A stretch of 64,000 nucleotides of DNA, taken from Pseudoalteromonas arctica (lineage in GTDB: Bacteria; Pseudomonadota; Gammaproteobacteria; Enterobacterales; Alteromonadaceae). Within the stretch, counting starts at the first letter, position 1, and each line of letters opens with the position of its first letter. The notes below the pieces were generated by a model. It saw only the letters and a list, made by a program, of their open reading frames with translations, ran no database searches and was not told where the DNA came from. The stretch covers positions 62,001 through 126,000 of the forward strand of contig NZ_JABBMT010000004.1 of NCBI RefSeq assembly GCF_012927645.1, written 5' to 3'. The translations under genes were made by a program, and so were the position numbers. This document shows, piece by piece, positions 1 through 9,883 of the stretch.

Positions 1-1994
1 GTTTATGGTTTAACAACGGTGGTAACGTCAACGCAGCTAATATCAACGAAAATGGTACTTATACACAAGTCACTGAAGTTGGTGGTGATTACTCTACAAA
101 TTTAAATCAAGGTAAAACTGTAAACGAAAATAAATCACTCGGTTTTAATATTGATTGGCAAGTTACAGATACATTTAACATTGAATTTGATGCACATAAC
201 TCATCTGCAAGCAGTGTTGGCCAAGATGCATTTATGTTAATAGGTAACACGTCATGCGATTCGTGTGATAACTCCACCATAAATATCGATGAGAAAACGG
301 CTGACTTTAGCCAAGGTGAAATTCCACTTATTGATATGACTTTAACAAACGGCCAAGCTGAAATTCTACCAAGTGATATGGGTAGCCTTTTTACCAGTGT
401 AGGTAAAGACGAAAACACCAACGAACTAGATCAATACCAGCTTAAAGGTACTTGGTATAATGAAGATAGCGGTGCGTTAGCCAGTATTAACTTTGGTGTG
501 TCACATACTAAAATTGATTTTCGCACGACTACATCTTACTCAGGTCAACTAGCCGCAGGTTGGTGGACTAAATCCGCTGATTGGTACGATGATAGCTTAT
601 TTACTCGTGTAGACAGCACGGGTTTACTCGATGGTTTTTCAGGTGGCGGTAGCGACAAACTATTAAACTACTACTACGATGCAAACTTTAATGACATAGC
701 CGCAATTGCTGAAAGCATTGACTGTGATCACCCTGATGGTGGTTTAGGTGCCTGTAGTTGGCCTGCGGATGTAAACGGTAAAATACAATCTGGTCCAATT
801 GATGATGATCACAGAATAAGCGAAAAAACATTAGCACTTTATATGCAAGCTAACTTTGAAACTGAATTTAATGGTATGCCAATAAATATCACAACAGGGT
901 TACGTTACGAGCAAACTAACGTAAGCTCAAGCAGCTTAGAGCGCCCAGCTGCTAATATGGAATGGGTAAACGGCAATGAATGGTCGTATATTTATGCTGA
1001 TGAGCGTTCATTCTCAACAGGTGAAGGCACAAGTAAAGAATTTTTACCAAGCTTTAATATGAATGTTGAAGTTATTGAAGATGTTATTGCACGTTTCTCT
1101 TACAGCAGAAGCTTAGCGCGTCCTCCAGTTAGCGCACTTCGTTCAACAACATCATTCTTAGGTAACCCTAAAGTGGGCCAACGTAAAGTAGCCGTTGGTA
1201 ACCCTGATTTAAAACCATACATAGCTGATAACATTGACTTATCACTTGAGTATTATTACGGTGAAGGCAGTTATGTATCAACTGGTTACTACCGTAAACA
1301 GGTTGAAAACTTCTTAGTAAATGTAACCACTGAGGAAACAATCAGCGACATTACTGATGCATTTATTGGCGAACGTGCTGAGCAAGCCCGCGCTGATTTA
1401 GCGGAAGCGGGTATTCAACCAACAGATCAAGCAATACACGATCAAATCAATGCCAACCTCGGTAATGAACCAGGTACTCCTATTTTAGGTGACACGACTG
1501 ACCCATTAGCGACCTTCTATGTATCACGTGATACAAACGTTGAAACAGCTAATTTATGGGGTTGGGAGCTTGCTGCACAACATATGTTTGGCGACACCGG
1601 TTTTGGTGTAGCTGCCAATGCAACATTTGTATTTGGCGATGTTGAAGCAGACCGCGACGTTATCGGGTACCAATTTGCCCTACCAGGTTTAAGTGATTCA
1701 GCTAACTTCTCAGCTATTTATGATTTAGATGGCTTATCTGCGCGAGTGTCTTACAACTGGCGTGACGAATTCTTAACTGGTTTTGACCAACACTCTGCCC
1801 CTATTTTCACTGAAGCCTATGGCCAGTGGGATATCAATGTTAACTACGCAGTTAATGAGCAATTTACGGTATTTTTTGAAGGTTTAAATTTAACCGACGA
1901 AACACAGCGTACTTACGTTCGTTACTCTGAGCAGTTACTTCGTGCTAATCAGTATGGCGCTCGATATAACATCGGTTTCCGTTACTCTTTCTAG
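1..1994 (+). CDS. TonB-dependent receptor, 5' truncated by window edge
   Basis: This is the C-terminal part of an outer-membrane TonB-dependent receptor. The frame is open from base 3 to the stop at 1992-1994, so the true start and plug domain lie outside the window. The visible part is aromatic-rich alternating beta-barrel sequence ending in YNIGFRYSF, a terminal-Phe signal typical of outer-membrane barrels. The large size and the following halogenase/SapC/cupin genes resemble the Xanthomonas/Caulobacter-type sugar receptors of Alteromonadales. By context it probably imports glucan oligosaccharides; the substrate is inferred, not seen. A terminator follows directly. Confidence 0.93.
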   Translation, partial: LWFNNGGNVNAANINENGTYTQVTEVGGDYSTNLNQGKTVNENKSLGFNIDWQVTDTFNIEFDAHNSSASSVGQDAFMLIGNTSCDSCDNSTINIDEKTADFSQGEIPLIDMTLTNGQAEILPSDMGSLFTSVGKDENTNELDQYQLKGTWYNEDSGALASINFGVSHTKIDFRTTTSYSGQLAAGWWTKSADWYDDSLFTRVDSTGLLDGFSGGGSDKLLNYYYDANFNDIAAIAESIDCDHPDGGLGACSWPADVNGKIQSGPIDDDHRISEKTLALYMQANFETEFNGMPINITTGLRYEQTNVSSSSLERPAANMEWVNGNEWSYIYADERSFSTGEGTSKEFLPSFNMNVEVIEDVIARFSYSRSLARPPVSALRSTTSFLGNPKVGQRKVAVGNPDLKPYIADNIDLSLEYYYGEGSYVSTGYYRKQVENFLVNVTTEETISDITDAFIGERAEQARADLAEAGIQPTDQAIHDQINANLGNEPGTPILGDTTDPLATFYVSRDTNVETANLWGWELAAQHMFGDTGFGVAANATFVFGDVEADRDVIGYQFALPGLSDSANFSAIYDLDGLSARVSYNWRDEFLTGFDQHSAPIFTEAYGQWDINVNYAVNEQFTVFFEGLNLTDETQRTYVRYSEQLLRANQYGARYNIGFRYSF

Positions 1995-2005
1995 CATTTT
2001 GTTGT

Positions 2006-2032
2006 CAAAAAGCCGCTTTATGTGGCTTTTTT
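2006..2032 (+). terminator. Rho-independent terminator after TonB receptor
   Basis: A GC-rich stem (AAAAAGCCGC / GTGGCTTTTT with one G-T pair) and a short TTTAT loop end in a T run, 12 bases after the receptor stop. It separates the receptor transcript from the halogenase gene, or lets only part of it read through. Confidence 0.8.
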
Positions 2033-2067
2033 GCTGCGATATTTACACTTAATCTTGGTAATTAATA

Positions 2068-3621
2068 ATGGCGACTTCCACGATAAATCATATCATTATA
2101 ATCGGTAGCGGCAGCGCAGGTTGGTTAAGCGCTGGCTTAATTGCAGCTCAATCCCATTTAACTCATAACGCGAAAGTTACATTAATTGAATCACCCAATG
2201 TGCCCACCCTAGGTGTGGGGGAAGGAACTTGGCCAACAATGCGCCAAACCTTAAAAACTATAGGCATCAGCGAAACGCAGTTTATGCGAGAATGTGATGC
2301 ATCTTTCAAACAAGGTTCTCGGTTTGATGGTTGGTGTCATGATTCACATAAGGGTAAAAACAATGAATATTACTATCATCCATTTAGCTTACCTGTTGGC
2401 TATCAAAACCTGAATATTGCCCCCTATTGGTTTTCGCAACATCAAACGGTGAGCTTTAGCCATGCGGTATCAAGTCAAACATATTTGTGTGATCATAACA
2501 AAGCGCCAAAAACCCATTTGCACAGTGATTATCAAAGCCAAGCGAATTACGGCTACCATTTAGATGCGGGTAAATTTGCTCAGCTTTTAAATCGCCATAG
2601 CGTTGATAAACTCAACGTGAATCATGTTATTGCACATGTTGATGACGTGATTAACGATGAAGATGGTTACATTAGCGCAGTAAAAACCCGAGAACATGGT
2701 ATTATAACTGGTGACTTATTTATTGATTGCTCGGGCCATCATGGCTGTTTAATCGATAAACACTACCAAATACCACTGCTCACGCAAGATCATATTTTGT
2801 TTAATGACCGTGCCGTTGCTGTACAGGTGCCCTATGCAAACGATCAACAAGAGATAGTCTCTTATACTAAAGCTACGGCTCAAGATACCGGTTGGATTTG
2901 GGATATAGGACTTCAAACTCGCCGTGGTGTTGGCATGGTTTATTCGAGCAAATTTGAATCAACCCAAGGCGCAAAAGATAAACTAATAAGCTATTTAAAA
3001 ACCACGCAAAGTGATTTAGATACCAGTGAATTAACGATACGTGAACTCAAGTTCACACCGGGTTATCGTGAACAGTTTTGGCATAAAAACTGTATTGCTA
3101 TTGGTATGTCAGCAGGCTTTATTGAGCCGCTCGAAGCATCGGCGCTAGTCATGGTAGAGCTGGGTTTAAATAACTTATTAGCAAATTTTCCAACCCACCG
3201 TAATGCCCTGCCAGAGCTTGCAAAACGCTTTAACCTACAATGCCACTATCGCTGGCAGCGGATCATCGACTTTTTAAAGCTACATTATGTATTATCAACA
3301 CGCACCAGCAAGTACTGGCAAGCGCATAGAGCACAAAGTGCAACGCCACAATCATTACTCGCCAACCTTGCGTTGTGGCAATATCAAAGCCCTTGGTTGA
3401 ATGACTTTGATCGCTCCCAAGAGGTATTTTCGGCAGCTAGCTATCAATACATTCTATATGGTATGAAACACTTACCTCAGTTTCCAGAAATGAAAATGCC
3501 GGCTGGAGTAATTAAGCACTTTACTAATAATCAGCAAGACGCTAAACACACTTTAGCTAAGTTACCAACTAACCGCCAGTTACTTAATCATATTCAAAAG
3601 TTTGGTTTGCAACCGATTTAA
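2068..3621 (+). CDS. tryptophan halogenase family flavoprotein
   Basis: A 517-residue member of the flavin-dependent tryptophan halogenase family (PF04820). The N-terminus has the FAD-binding GSGSAGW motif (about residues 12-18). The lysine equivalent to the catalytic Lys of PrnA is present in ASFKQGSRF (near residue 88), and GFIEPLEAS sits near residue 350. The diagnostic WxWxIP of true halogenases reads WIWDIGL here, so the proline is lost. Homologues beside TonB sugar receptors are common in Alteromonadales, Xanthomonas and Caulobacter, and halogenation has not been shown for most of them. It is followed 52 bases later by the SapC gene. The ATG is preceded only by a weak ribosome site. The family is certain; the reaction is not. 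Confidence 0.9.
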   Translation: MATSTINHIIIIGSGSAGWLSAGLIAAQSHLTHNAKVTLIESPNVPTLGVGEGTWPTMRQTLKTIGISETQFMRECDASFKQGSRFDGWCHDSHKGKNNEYYYHPFSLPVGYQNLNIAPYWFSQHQTVSFSHAVSSQTYLCDHNKAPKTHLHSDYQSQANYGYHLDAGKFAQLLNRHSVDKLNVNHVIAHVDDVINDEDGYISAVKTREHGIITGDLFIDCSGHHGCLIDKHYQIPLLTQDHILFNDRAVAVQVPYANDQQEIVSYTKATAQDTGWIWDIGLQTRRGVGMVYSSKFESTQGAKDKLISYLKTTQSDLDTSELTIRELKFTPGYREQFWHKNCIAIGMSAGFIEPLEASALVMVELGLNNLLANFPTHRNALPELAKRFNLQCHYRWQRIIDFLKLHYVLSTRTSKYWQAHRAQSATPQSLLANLALWQYQSPWLNDFDRSQEVFSAASYQYILYGMKHLPQFPEMKMPAGVIKHFTNNQQDAKHTLAKLPTNRQLLNHIQKFGLQPI

Positions 3622-3673
3622 GTTAACTGATTAAACTAATTGAATTAACGTATTTAAAAAGCTAGGAGGCCAC

Positions 3674-4399
3674 ATGGCCAATCACGTTTTACTTGATAAC
3701 ATTAGCCACAAAGACTTAAAAGTGAATGTTTCCCGCGGCGAAAAATGGGGCGATGCCATTAGCTGCACAACTATTTTCCCAAATGAATTTACAAAAGTAC
3801 AAGCTAGCCAGCCTATCGTATTTCGTAAACATCCTCACACTGGGCAATTTGAAGCATTGGCTTTATTTGGTTTTGAAAATAATGAAAACCTTTTGCTCGA
3901 TAAGCAAGGCAACTTAACTCTCAGTTATCTGCCGCTTAGCATACAGCGCCAGCCATTTTTAATTGGTCAACAAACACAATATAGTCAAGGTGTACCAGAG
4001 CAATCTTTAGTAGTACACATTGATTTAGACAGCCCACGCATTAATAAAGAGCAAGGTGAAGCGATATTTTTAGAACACGGTGGGAATAGTGATTACTTAA
4101 ACCACATAGCGCAAGTACTCAATACCTTACATAGTGAAAGCCAAGCTCTCCCCGCTTTTTTTGAGCCGCTTTTAGCACTTAATCTAATTGAAGCGTTCTC
4201 AATTGAATATCAGCAGAAAAATGCTGAAAAAGTAACTGTCGGTGGTTTTTATACCATCAACCAAAATACGTTAAATAGTTTAACGCCAGAGCAACTACAA
4301 AACTTGCAACAAAGCGGCTACTTACAAGCAATTTATATGGTGATTGCATCCCTTGAGCAAATACCTATGCTACTAAGTAAAAAGTGGGCGCAGCAGTAA
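3674..4399 (+). CDS. SapC family protein
   Basis: A 241-residue SapC-family protein (PF07277), soluble, with no signal peptide. Family hallmarks are the N-terminal region around residues 40-75, where a conserved EF/FP segment precedes 'ALFGFENNENLLLD', and a C-terminal acidic helical part. The name comes from an old link to antimicrobial-peptide resistance, but in marine and plant-associated bacteria it mostly travels with tryptophan-halogenase-like and cupin_8 genes in carbohydrate loci, and its function is unknown. A very strong AGGAGG ribosome site lies 5 bases before the ATG. Its TAA stop overlaps the next start (TAATG), implying translational coupling. Confidence 0.88.
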   Translation: MANHVLLDNISHKDLKVNVSRGEKWGDAISCTTIFPNEFTKVQASQPIVFRKHPHTGQFEALALFGFENNENLLLDKQGNLTLSYLPLSIQRQPFLIGQQTQYSQGVPEQSLVVHIDLDSPRINKEQGEAIFLEHGGNSDYLNHIAQVLNTLHSESQALPAFFEPLLALNLIEAFSIEYQQKNAEKVTVGGFYTINQNTLNSLTPEQLQNLQQSGYLQAIYMVIASLEQIPMLLSKKWAQQ

Positions 4400-5424
4400 T
4401 GCAAAGCGCTTCACAGCTAATAGCGCAGCAAATTCCGCAATTTCATATTGATGATATTAACGGCTTACCTACATTTTTAGCCAAACAGGCGACACCGGTT
4501 GTGATCAGAGATGTCTGCACGCATTGGCCGCTTGTACAAAGCGCTAAGCACAGTGATGAGCAAGCGCTAGCGTACCTACAAAGTATTGCCAGTAGTTCAC
4601 CTGTGCGCGCATTTTCGGCACCATCAAGCGAGCAAGGACGTTACTTCTATAATACTGACATGACAGGCTTGAACTTTACTCAATATACGAGCAATTTAGA
4701 ACAGCTGTTAGACACGCTAAAACAATCGAAAACCCAGCAGCAACCAGACTCCCATTATATGGGCTCAACAGCCTGTGATTATTGTGCGCCGGAATTTACT
4801 GTGCAAAACCCACTAGAAGTCACCGCACATAATTGTTTAAAAAGCTTATGGGTAGGTAATCATAGCCGTATATCTGCACATTACGATAACGCTGACAACC
4901 TTGCGTGTGTAGCTGCGGGAAGCCGAGAGTTTATTTTATTTCCCCCAGATCAAGTCAATAACTTGTATATTGGCCCTTTAGAGTTTACTCCTGCCGGGCA
5001 AGCCGTCAGCTTAGTTGATTTTGCTGCACCTGACTTTAACCGTTTTCCACGTTTTAAAAACGCCCTAAATAACGCACTAATAGCAAAGCTGCAACCTGGT
5101 GACGGGATATTCATTCCTGCGCTTTGGTGGCACCATGTAAGCGCACAAAGCCAGTTTAATGTATTAGTTAATTACTGGTGGCGACAAGCTCCTGGCTACT
5201 TAGCCAACCCGTTTGATGCCATGCTACATAGCATGCTGGCGATCAAAGATTTACCACAATCTCAACGAGATCATTGGCAACAGCTATTTGCACATTATGT
5301 GTTTAGTGAAGAAAGTGAGCTAGATACAGCAATAGCACCTGCTGCTAAAGGTATTTTAGGTGAGATTGATGAACATACTGCGCGTAAAGTTCGCCAATTA
5401 TTAATACAAAAATTAAACCGTTAA
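4399..5424 (+). CDS. cupin_8 / JmjC-like Fe(II)-2-oxoglutarate oxygenase
   Basis: A 341-residue cupin-like protein of the JmjC/cupin_8 group. The metal-binding His-x-Asp is visible in SAHYDNADNL, and the distal His is in PALWWHHVSA, followed by the NVLVNYWW strand typical of the fold. It should be a cytosolic non-haem iron dioxygenase or hydroxylase with an unknown substrate, possibly a protein side chain. I place the start at the ATG overlapping the SapC stop (TAATG). An upstream GTG in the same frame adds five residues but lies inside SapC. It belongs to the halogenase/SapC/cupin trio and is the last gene before the degraded GH16 sequence on the other strand. Confidence 0.85.
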   Translation: MQSASQLIAQQIPQFHIDDINGLPTFLAKQATPVVIRDVCTHWPLVQSAKHSDEQALAYLQSIASSSPVRAFSAPSSEQGRYFYNTDMTGLNFTQYTSNLEQLLDTLKQSKTQQQPDSHYMGSTACDYCAPEFTVQNPLEVTAHNCLKSLWVGNHSRISAHYDNADNLACVAAGSREFILFPPDQVNNLYIGPLEFTPAGQAVSLVDFAAPDFNRFPRFKNALNNALIAKLQPGDGIFIPALWWHHVSAQSQFNVLVNYWWRQAPGYLANPFDAMLHSMLAIKDLPQSQRDHWQQLFAHYVFSEESELDTAIAPAAKGILGEIDEHTARKVRQLLIQKLNR

Positions 5425-5521
5425 CAGTAATAAGTGAGAATTGAGTCAAAAGCCAGCAAGTGCATCGAGTTCGGCGATGTAGCTGCTGACTAAAGACTCA
5501 AAATTTATCGCTTAGTGTTCG

Positions 5522-5888
5522 TTATTTACGTTTACCTAAAATTTGCTTTGCGCTTGGTTGATAAGTAGCGCAGCCTTTACCTGTTTTCGAATTGCTTGAG
5601 CATTGAAACACTCGTACATAATCCACTAACATCTGCTTTGCAAAACCGATATTTTCTACAAAAGAGCCATCTCCTTGCTGAGTTGTTCAATACTATTGCT
5701 TACTTTCAAGTGTGCCAGCAGGTGCAGCCTTATCATCGGTTTGGGTTTTTAAGTTAACCGCTTCCATTATGTCAATTTCACCTGATGACGCCCACATGCC
5801 GTATTCCCAATCGGTTGGTAACATCCAAATTACAGACCACGTACCCTATCCTACGGGTAGCTTTGCATGAATTTTAAACCGGGTTTGG
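5522..5888 (-). pseudogene. GH16 laminarinase remnant
   Basis: Translation of the minus strand in a single frame gives unmistakable GH16 endo-beta-1,3-glucanase sequence. There is a KLPVG*GTWSVIWMLPTDW stretch, then the catalytic signature GEIDIMEAVN (E-x-D-x-x-E), and near the end MLVDYVRVFQC, the usual last beta strand of the family. In-frame stops occur at 5846-5848 (where Gln is usual), 5693-5695 and 5687-5689. Between LESK and the C-terminal strand roughly 100 residues are missing without a frame change, and the N-terminus with its signal peptide is absent. It lies just downstream of, and in line with, the GH3 gene, so it was probably the endo-acting partner of a former laminarin operon. 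Confidence 0.85.
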
Positions 5889-5914
5889 CAGGCGCTAAGC
5901 GAACCTGCCTAAAT
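5889..5914 (-). terminator. possible hairpin terminator after GH3 gene
   Basis: GGCAGG and CCTGCC arms with inner CGCT/AGCG pairing form a strong stem 18 bases beyond the GH3 stop. There is no good U run on the minus strand, so it may stop transcription weakly or only protect the mRNA 3' end. Confidence 0.4.
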
Positions 5915-5931
5915 TATGAGTGATAGCGATT

Positions 5932-8451
5932 TTACTGACATGAAATAACGTTCTCGTTAGCTTGCTTACTGGTAATACTAAGCTTAGCAATAGAAACCTG
6001 CCATGGTGCTGAAGTACTTAACTGCCAAGGTGAGAACACCTGTGATAAATTAACTCCTTGAAGCGTAAAACAACCTAAATCGACATTTAATGTTTGCCAC
6101 TCGTTACCAGCGGTTAACTGCTCAGTGATATCAAACTTACCTTGGCAATTTTCGCCACATTGCATACCAAGCCAAAGCGGTGCATCTGCACTTTGATTAA
6201 CTTTAATTTGCATTTGTAGCTGCCCTACTTTTTCAACGTAAGAACGTAAGTCAGATGGAAATACTGCCATTAACCGTACCGCTGCAGGCTCAGCCCCAGT
6301 AAACGCAATTGCACGTGCATCTTCTTGTACATCTTTATCAAACGTTTTAACGCTCACCGCACCAACAGCTGCTCGGCTGCTTGTCATGGTTTGTTGTTGC
6401 TCACCACTTTGTAGCACTAAGCTCCATGGCGCTTTAACTGCACGTTCAAATAACACTAAGTCTTCAAGTTGTTGTGATGAAAGGCTTTGCTCTACAAGGT
6501 TATCTGCAAGAGTATTTTTATCAGCATACGTTAGACCAAAACCATATGGTAGTAATGGTGCGTAACCTTTATCACCACGGTTTTCATTATCCACCGGGTT
6601 ACTCGGCCAAGAAAACGACAGCTTACCTTTAAAGTCATAGTTAACTGACCCATCGGCATCAGCAAATAGTACATCACTTATTGCATCTCCTTCCGTACCT
6701 GGTAACCAAGTCGCAACAAAGGCATCGCTGGCATTAAGTTCAGCGTTCACCCACATTGGACGACCACTAATAAACAGTGATACAACCGGAATTCCTGCTG
6801 CTTTAAACTTACGCAGCAGTGCTAAGTCTGTTTTATTACCACGTTGATACTCAAGGTTATCTAAGTCACCATTACCCTCTGCATATGGCTGCTCACCAAA
6901 AATGACAATCGCTACGTCTGGACGGGTATTGAATTCACCGTTTAAATCATACTGAACTTGCCCGCCCGCTTGCTTAACAGTGGATTCAATACCATCCAAA
7001 ATCGACGTCCCACCTGGGAAATCGCTATTTTCGTTACCAGTACCTTGCCACGTGATGCTCCAACCGCCTGACTGCATACCGATATTATCAGCACCAAGGC
7101 CAGCTACGAGTACATTCGCCGTTGGTGAAAGGGGTAAAAGTTGTTGCTTGTTTTTAAGTAATACTAATGACTCACGTACAGCCTGTTTGGCAATTTCGCG
7201 ATGTTCAGCACTGCCAATTACCTCTGTTTTACCTGATAATGGACGATTAGCAGGGCTTGGCTTATCAAATAAACCAGCACGCATTTTAACTCGTAAAATA
7301 CGTGTTACCGCATCATCCACTCGTGATTGTGCAATTGCGCCATTATTAACTTGGGCAATTAAATTTTCGTATAACGGTTTCCATGCATCAGTTGGTACCA
7401 TGTATACGTCAAGCCCTGCATTAACGGCTTGCGCGCAATTGCCATTAGTACAACCTGGGATTTGCCCGTGCCCATTCCAATCCCCAACAACAAATCCGTC
7501 AAAGCCCATTTTACCTTTTAGTACATCTGTAAGAAGATATTTACTACCGTGGATTTTTTCACCACTCCAGCTATTAAAAGACGCCATCACAGTTTGTGCA
7601 CCTGCGCCTAAGCCACCCACGTAACCTTGAGCATGAATATTAAATAGGTCAGTTTCGCTATCAATATTATTACCTTGGTCGTCGCCACTTTGAGTACCAC
7701 CGTCACCTAAAAAGTGTTTTACAGTGCTGATCACGCGCTCATCTGATAAAAAGTCCTTATCTACTGCACCTTGTAAGCCTTTTACAATAGCAGCTGAGTA
7801 ATCTCGAACAATTTCAGGGTCTTCAGAGTAACCTTCATATGTACGACCCCAACGGTCATCACGCACGACTGCAACGGTCGGTGCAAATACCCAATCAATC
7901 CCCGTTACCATTACTTCTTGCGCTGTGGCTGCGGCAATTTGTTCAATTAAGGCAGGGTTATTTGCCGCACCTAAAGCGATATTATGTGGGAATAGTGTCG
8001 CCCCAATCACATTGTTATGACCATGAACCGCATCAGTACCCCACATAGTTGGAATGCGGCTACCGTCTAGTGAATCATCAACAGACGCTTGATACATTTT
8101 TTCAGCAAGCTCAATCCAATCAGCAGCGGTTGCATGCTTATTATCATTAGGGAATGCACCACCGCCATTTAGGTAAGAGCCAAACCCATATTTGCGCATA
8201 TCTGCAACGGTAATATCTCGAATTTCAGGCTGAATCATTTGCGCTATTTTTTGCTCAAGCGTCATCGTTGATAACAGTTTTGCTATTTTAGCTTCCATAT
8301 CTGCATCATCTTTGATGCCAGTGGTGATCATTGGCCAAATTTCTTGTTCAACCAACTTATTAGTTTGCATCGTCTCAGTCCCTGAACAGCCGCTCATCGC
8401 TATAGTCGCAATTATCAGCGCCGAAAGTGTGAATGTTTTTTTTAAAATCAT
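5932..8451 (-). CDS. GH3 exo-beta-glucosidase, lipoprotein
   Basis: An 839-residue GH3 exo-1,3/1,4-beta-glucanase or beta-glucosidase, close in length and layout to ExoP-type enzymes of Pseudoalteromonas. It starts with a lipoprotein signal (IATIAMSGC), so it is probably anchored in the outer membrane or periplasm. The N-terminal TIM barrel carries the KHFLGDGGT region, and the nucleophile Asp lies in FVVGDWNGHG near residue 324. The alpha/beta sandwich domain follows, then a C-terminal beta domain with two close cysteine pairs. I chose the ATG at 8451 because an AGGTG ribosome site lies 7 bases before it; a GTG three codons upstream is less likely. It sits 13 bases after the transporter stop and should share its mRNA. 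Confidence 0.93.
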   Translation of the reverse strand: MILKKTFTLSALIIATIAMSGCSGTETMQTNKLVEQEIWPMITTGIKDDADMEAKIAKLLSTMTLEQKIAQMIQPEIRDITVADMRKYGFGSYLNGGGAFPNDNKHATAADWIELAEKMYQASVDDSLDGSRIPTMWGTDAVHGHNNVIGATLFPHNIALGAANNPALIEQIAAATAQEVMVTGIDWVFAPTVAVVRDDRWGRTYEGYSEDPEIVRDYSAAIVKGLQGAVDKDFLSDERVISTVKHFLGDGGTQSGDDQGNNIDSETDLFNIHAQGYVGGLGAGAQTVMASFNSWSGEKIHGSKYLLTDVLKGKMGFDGFVVGDWNGHGQIPGCTNGNCAQAVNAGLDVYMVPTDAWKPLYENLIAQVNNGAIAQSRVDDAVTRILRVKMRAGLFDKPSPANRPLSGKTEVIGSAEHREIAKQAVRESLVLLKNKQQLLPLSPTANVLVAGLGADNIGMQSGGWSITWQGTGNENSDFPGGTSILDGIESTVKQAGGQVQYDLNGEFNTRPDVAIVIFGEQPYAEGNGDLDNLEYQRGNKTDLALLRKFKAAGIPVVSLFISGRPMWVNAELNASDAFVATWLPGTEGDAISDVLFADADGSVNYDFKGKLSFSWPSNPVDNENRGDKGYAPLLPYGFGLTYADKNTLADNLVEQSLSSQQLEDLVLFERAVKAPWSLVLQSGEQQQTMTSSRAAVGAVSVKTFDKDVQEDARAIAFTGAEPAAVRLMAVFPSDLRSYVEKVGQLQMQIKVNQSADAPLWLGMQCGENCQGKFDITEQLTAGNEWQTLNVDLGCFTLQGVNLSQVFSPWQLSTSAPWQVSIAKLSITSKQANENVISCQ

Positions 8452-8464
8452 GATTTGCACCTAA

Positions 8465-9727
8465 TTATGAATAACGAATTGAAGATACTTTTGAGCCAAA
8501 TAGCGCAAAGTAAGTGATATAAATATAACAGCCTATAGGCATTAACAGCGCTAGCTGCACGCCAATACTATCCGCTAAGAAACCTTGTAGGAGTGGAATA
8601 ACCGCGCCACCGACAATTGCTAAACATAAAATGCCTGAGCCTTGTGATGTGTATTTCCCCAAGCCTTGTAGCGCTAAACTAAAAATAGTCGGAAACATGA
8701 TTGAGTTACATAAACCAACTAATAAAATAGCCCACATTGCCAATGCACCCAGCCCTGTCATAGCAACAAAAATAAGTACAACGGCTAACAATGCGTGGCA
8801 AGCAAGTACAGTGTGTGCATTCACTTTTTGCATGATTGCAGCTCCAACAAAACGACCAATCATAGCGCCTGCAAAGTAATAACTAATATAGTGAGCAGCT
8901 TGTTGTTCGCTTAACGCGGCAATATGGTCAAGAGTTAAAAAGCCGACCAAAAAGCTGCCAATCGCAACTTCAGCGCCTACGTATACAAAAATACCTAATG
9001 CGCCCAAAATCAGATGGCGGTACTGCCAAACACTACCTAGATCAACAAAACTATCATCTACTTGAACACTTTCTGTCGAGTCAGCTTTGCCCAGTTTAGG
9101 TAACTTCAAAAACGCAAATATCACGGCTAATATCAGCAAGCTTGCTGATAAAATTAAATAAGGAAGTTTGACTTGTTCAGCCGTCGCTTGGCTAACTTCA
9201 GAGAGGATTAACCAACCACCAAAAATTGGTGCAACGGTTGTACCTAACGAGTTGAATGCTTGGGTCATGGTTAAACGTGATGACGCAGTTTTAGCTGAAC
9301 CTAGGACACTCACATATGGATTTGCTGATACCTGTAAAATTGTTATACCACACGCTAAAACAAATAATGCGAATAAAAACAACTCATACACATGTGCATC
9401 TGCAGCTGGATAAAACAATGCACAACCTATTGCTGCGACAACTAAACCCACAACAATTCCGTATTTATAACCAATGTTACTTACCAACTTACCCGCTGGT
9501 ATCGACATCACAAAATACGCGCCAAAAAAGCAAAATTGTACAAGCATCGCTTGGGTATAATTAAGCGAAAACATACCTTTTAAATACGGGATCAAAATAT
9601 CATTTAAGCAGGTAATAAACCCCCACATAAAAAATAATGTAGTCAACGACGTTAAAGCAAATGTTTGTTTGCCCATTGGTTGCTGACTCTGTTCATTCGA
9701 TGTCATATTGTGTGTGACATGTGCCAT
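8465..9727 (-). CDS. FucP/GluP-type MFS sugar transporter
   Basis: A 420-residue, 12-helix major facilitator permease of the FucP/GluP (fucose or glucose-galactose proton symporter) branch. The first helix region [19 protein letters not shown] is characteristic, and the paired helices continue to [17 protein letters not shown]. It would import the monosaccharide, presumably glucose, released by the GH3 enzyme encoded directly downstream. A second Met at residue 8 is a possible start. The promoter region shares LacI-type palindromes with the divergent GH1 gene, so it is likely induced by the same beta-glucoside. Confidence 0.92.
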   Translation of the reverse strand: MAHVTHNMTSNEQSQQPMGKQTFALTSLTTLFFMWGFITCLNDILIPYLKGMFSLNYTQAMLVQFCFFGAYFVMSIPAGKLVSNIGYKYGIVVGLVVAAIGCALFYPAADAHVYELFLFALFVLACGITILQVSANPYVSVLGSAKTASSRLTMTQAFNSLGTTVAPIFGGWLILSEVSQATAEQVKLPYLILSASLLILAVIFAFLKLPKLGKADSTESVQVDDSFVDLGSVWQYRHLILGALGIFVYVGAEVAIGSFLVGFLTLDHIAALSEQQAAHYISYYFAGAMIGRFVGAAIMQKVNAHTVLACHALLAVVLIFVAMTGLGALAMWAILLVGLCNSIMFPTIFSLALQGLGKYTSQGSGILCLAIVGGAVIPLLQGFLADSIGVQLALLMPIGCYIYITYFALFGSKVSSIRYS

Positions 9728-9821
9728 ATTAAAATCTCTAATTATTATTGATTATCAGTTCGTTACATTTATTAAAGTACTTTTCCATTACTTTAAAAAA
9801 GCAAATAATAGTTGCAACATA

Positions 9822-9841
9822 AAATGTAAGCGCTTACATTT
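9822..9841. promoter_or_regulatory. LacI-family operator, perfect 20-bp palindrome
   Basis: AAATGTAAGCGCTTACATTT is a perfect palindrome with the central CG of LacI-family operators. It lies between the divergent FucP-type transporter and GH1 genes, and the only LacI-family gene in the window is the third gene of the GH1 arm. It probably represses both arms until a glucoside binds the regulator. Confidence 0.8.
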
Positions 9842-9883
9842 ATAGCATACAAATCGAATTTAGCAATTCATTTACAATAAAAC

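Noticed and set aside
6980..7624. 214-codon plus-strand frame inside the GH3 gene
   Set aside because: It is the antisense shadow of a clear GH3 coding sequence and has no features of its own.
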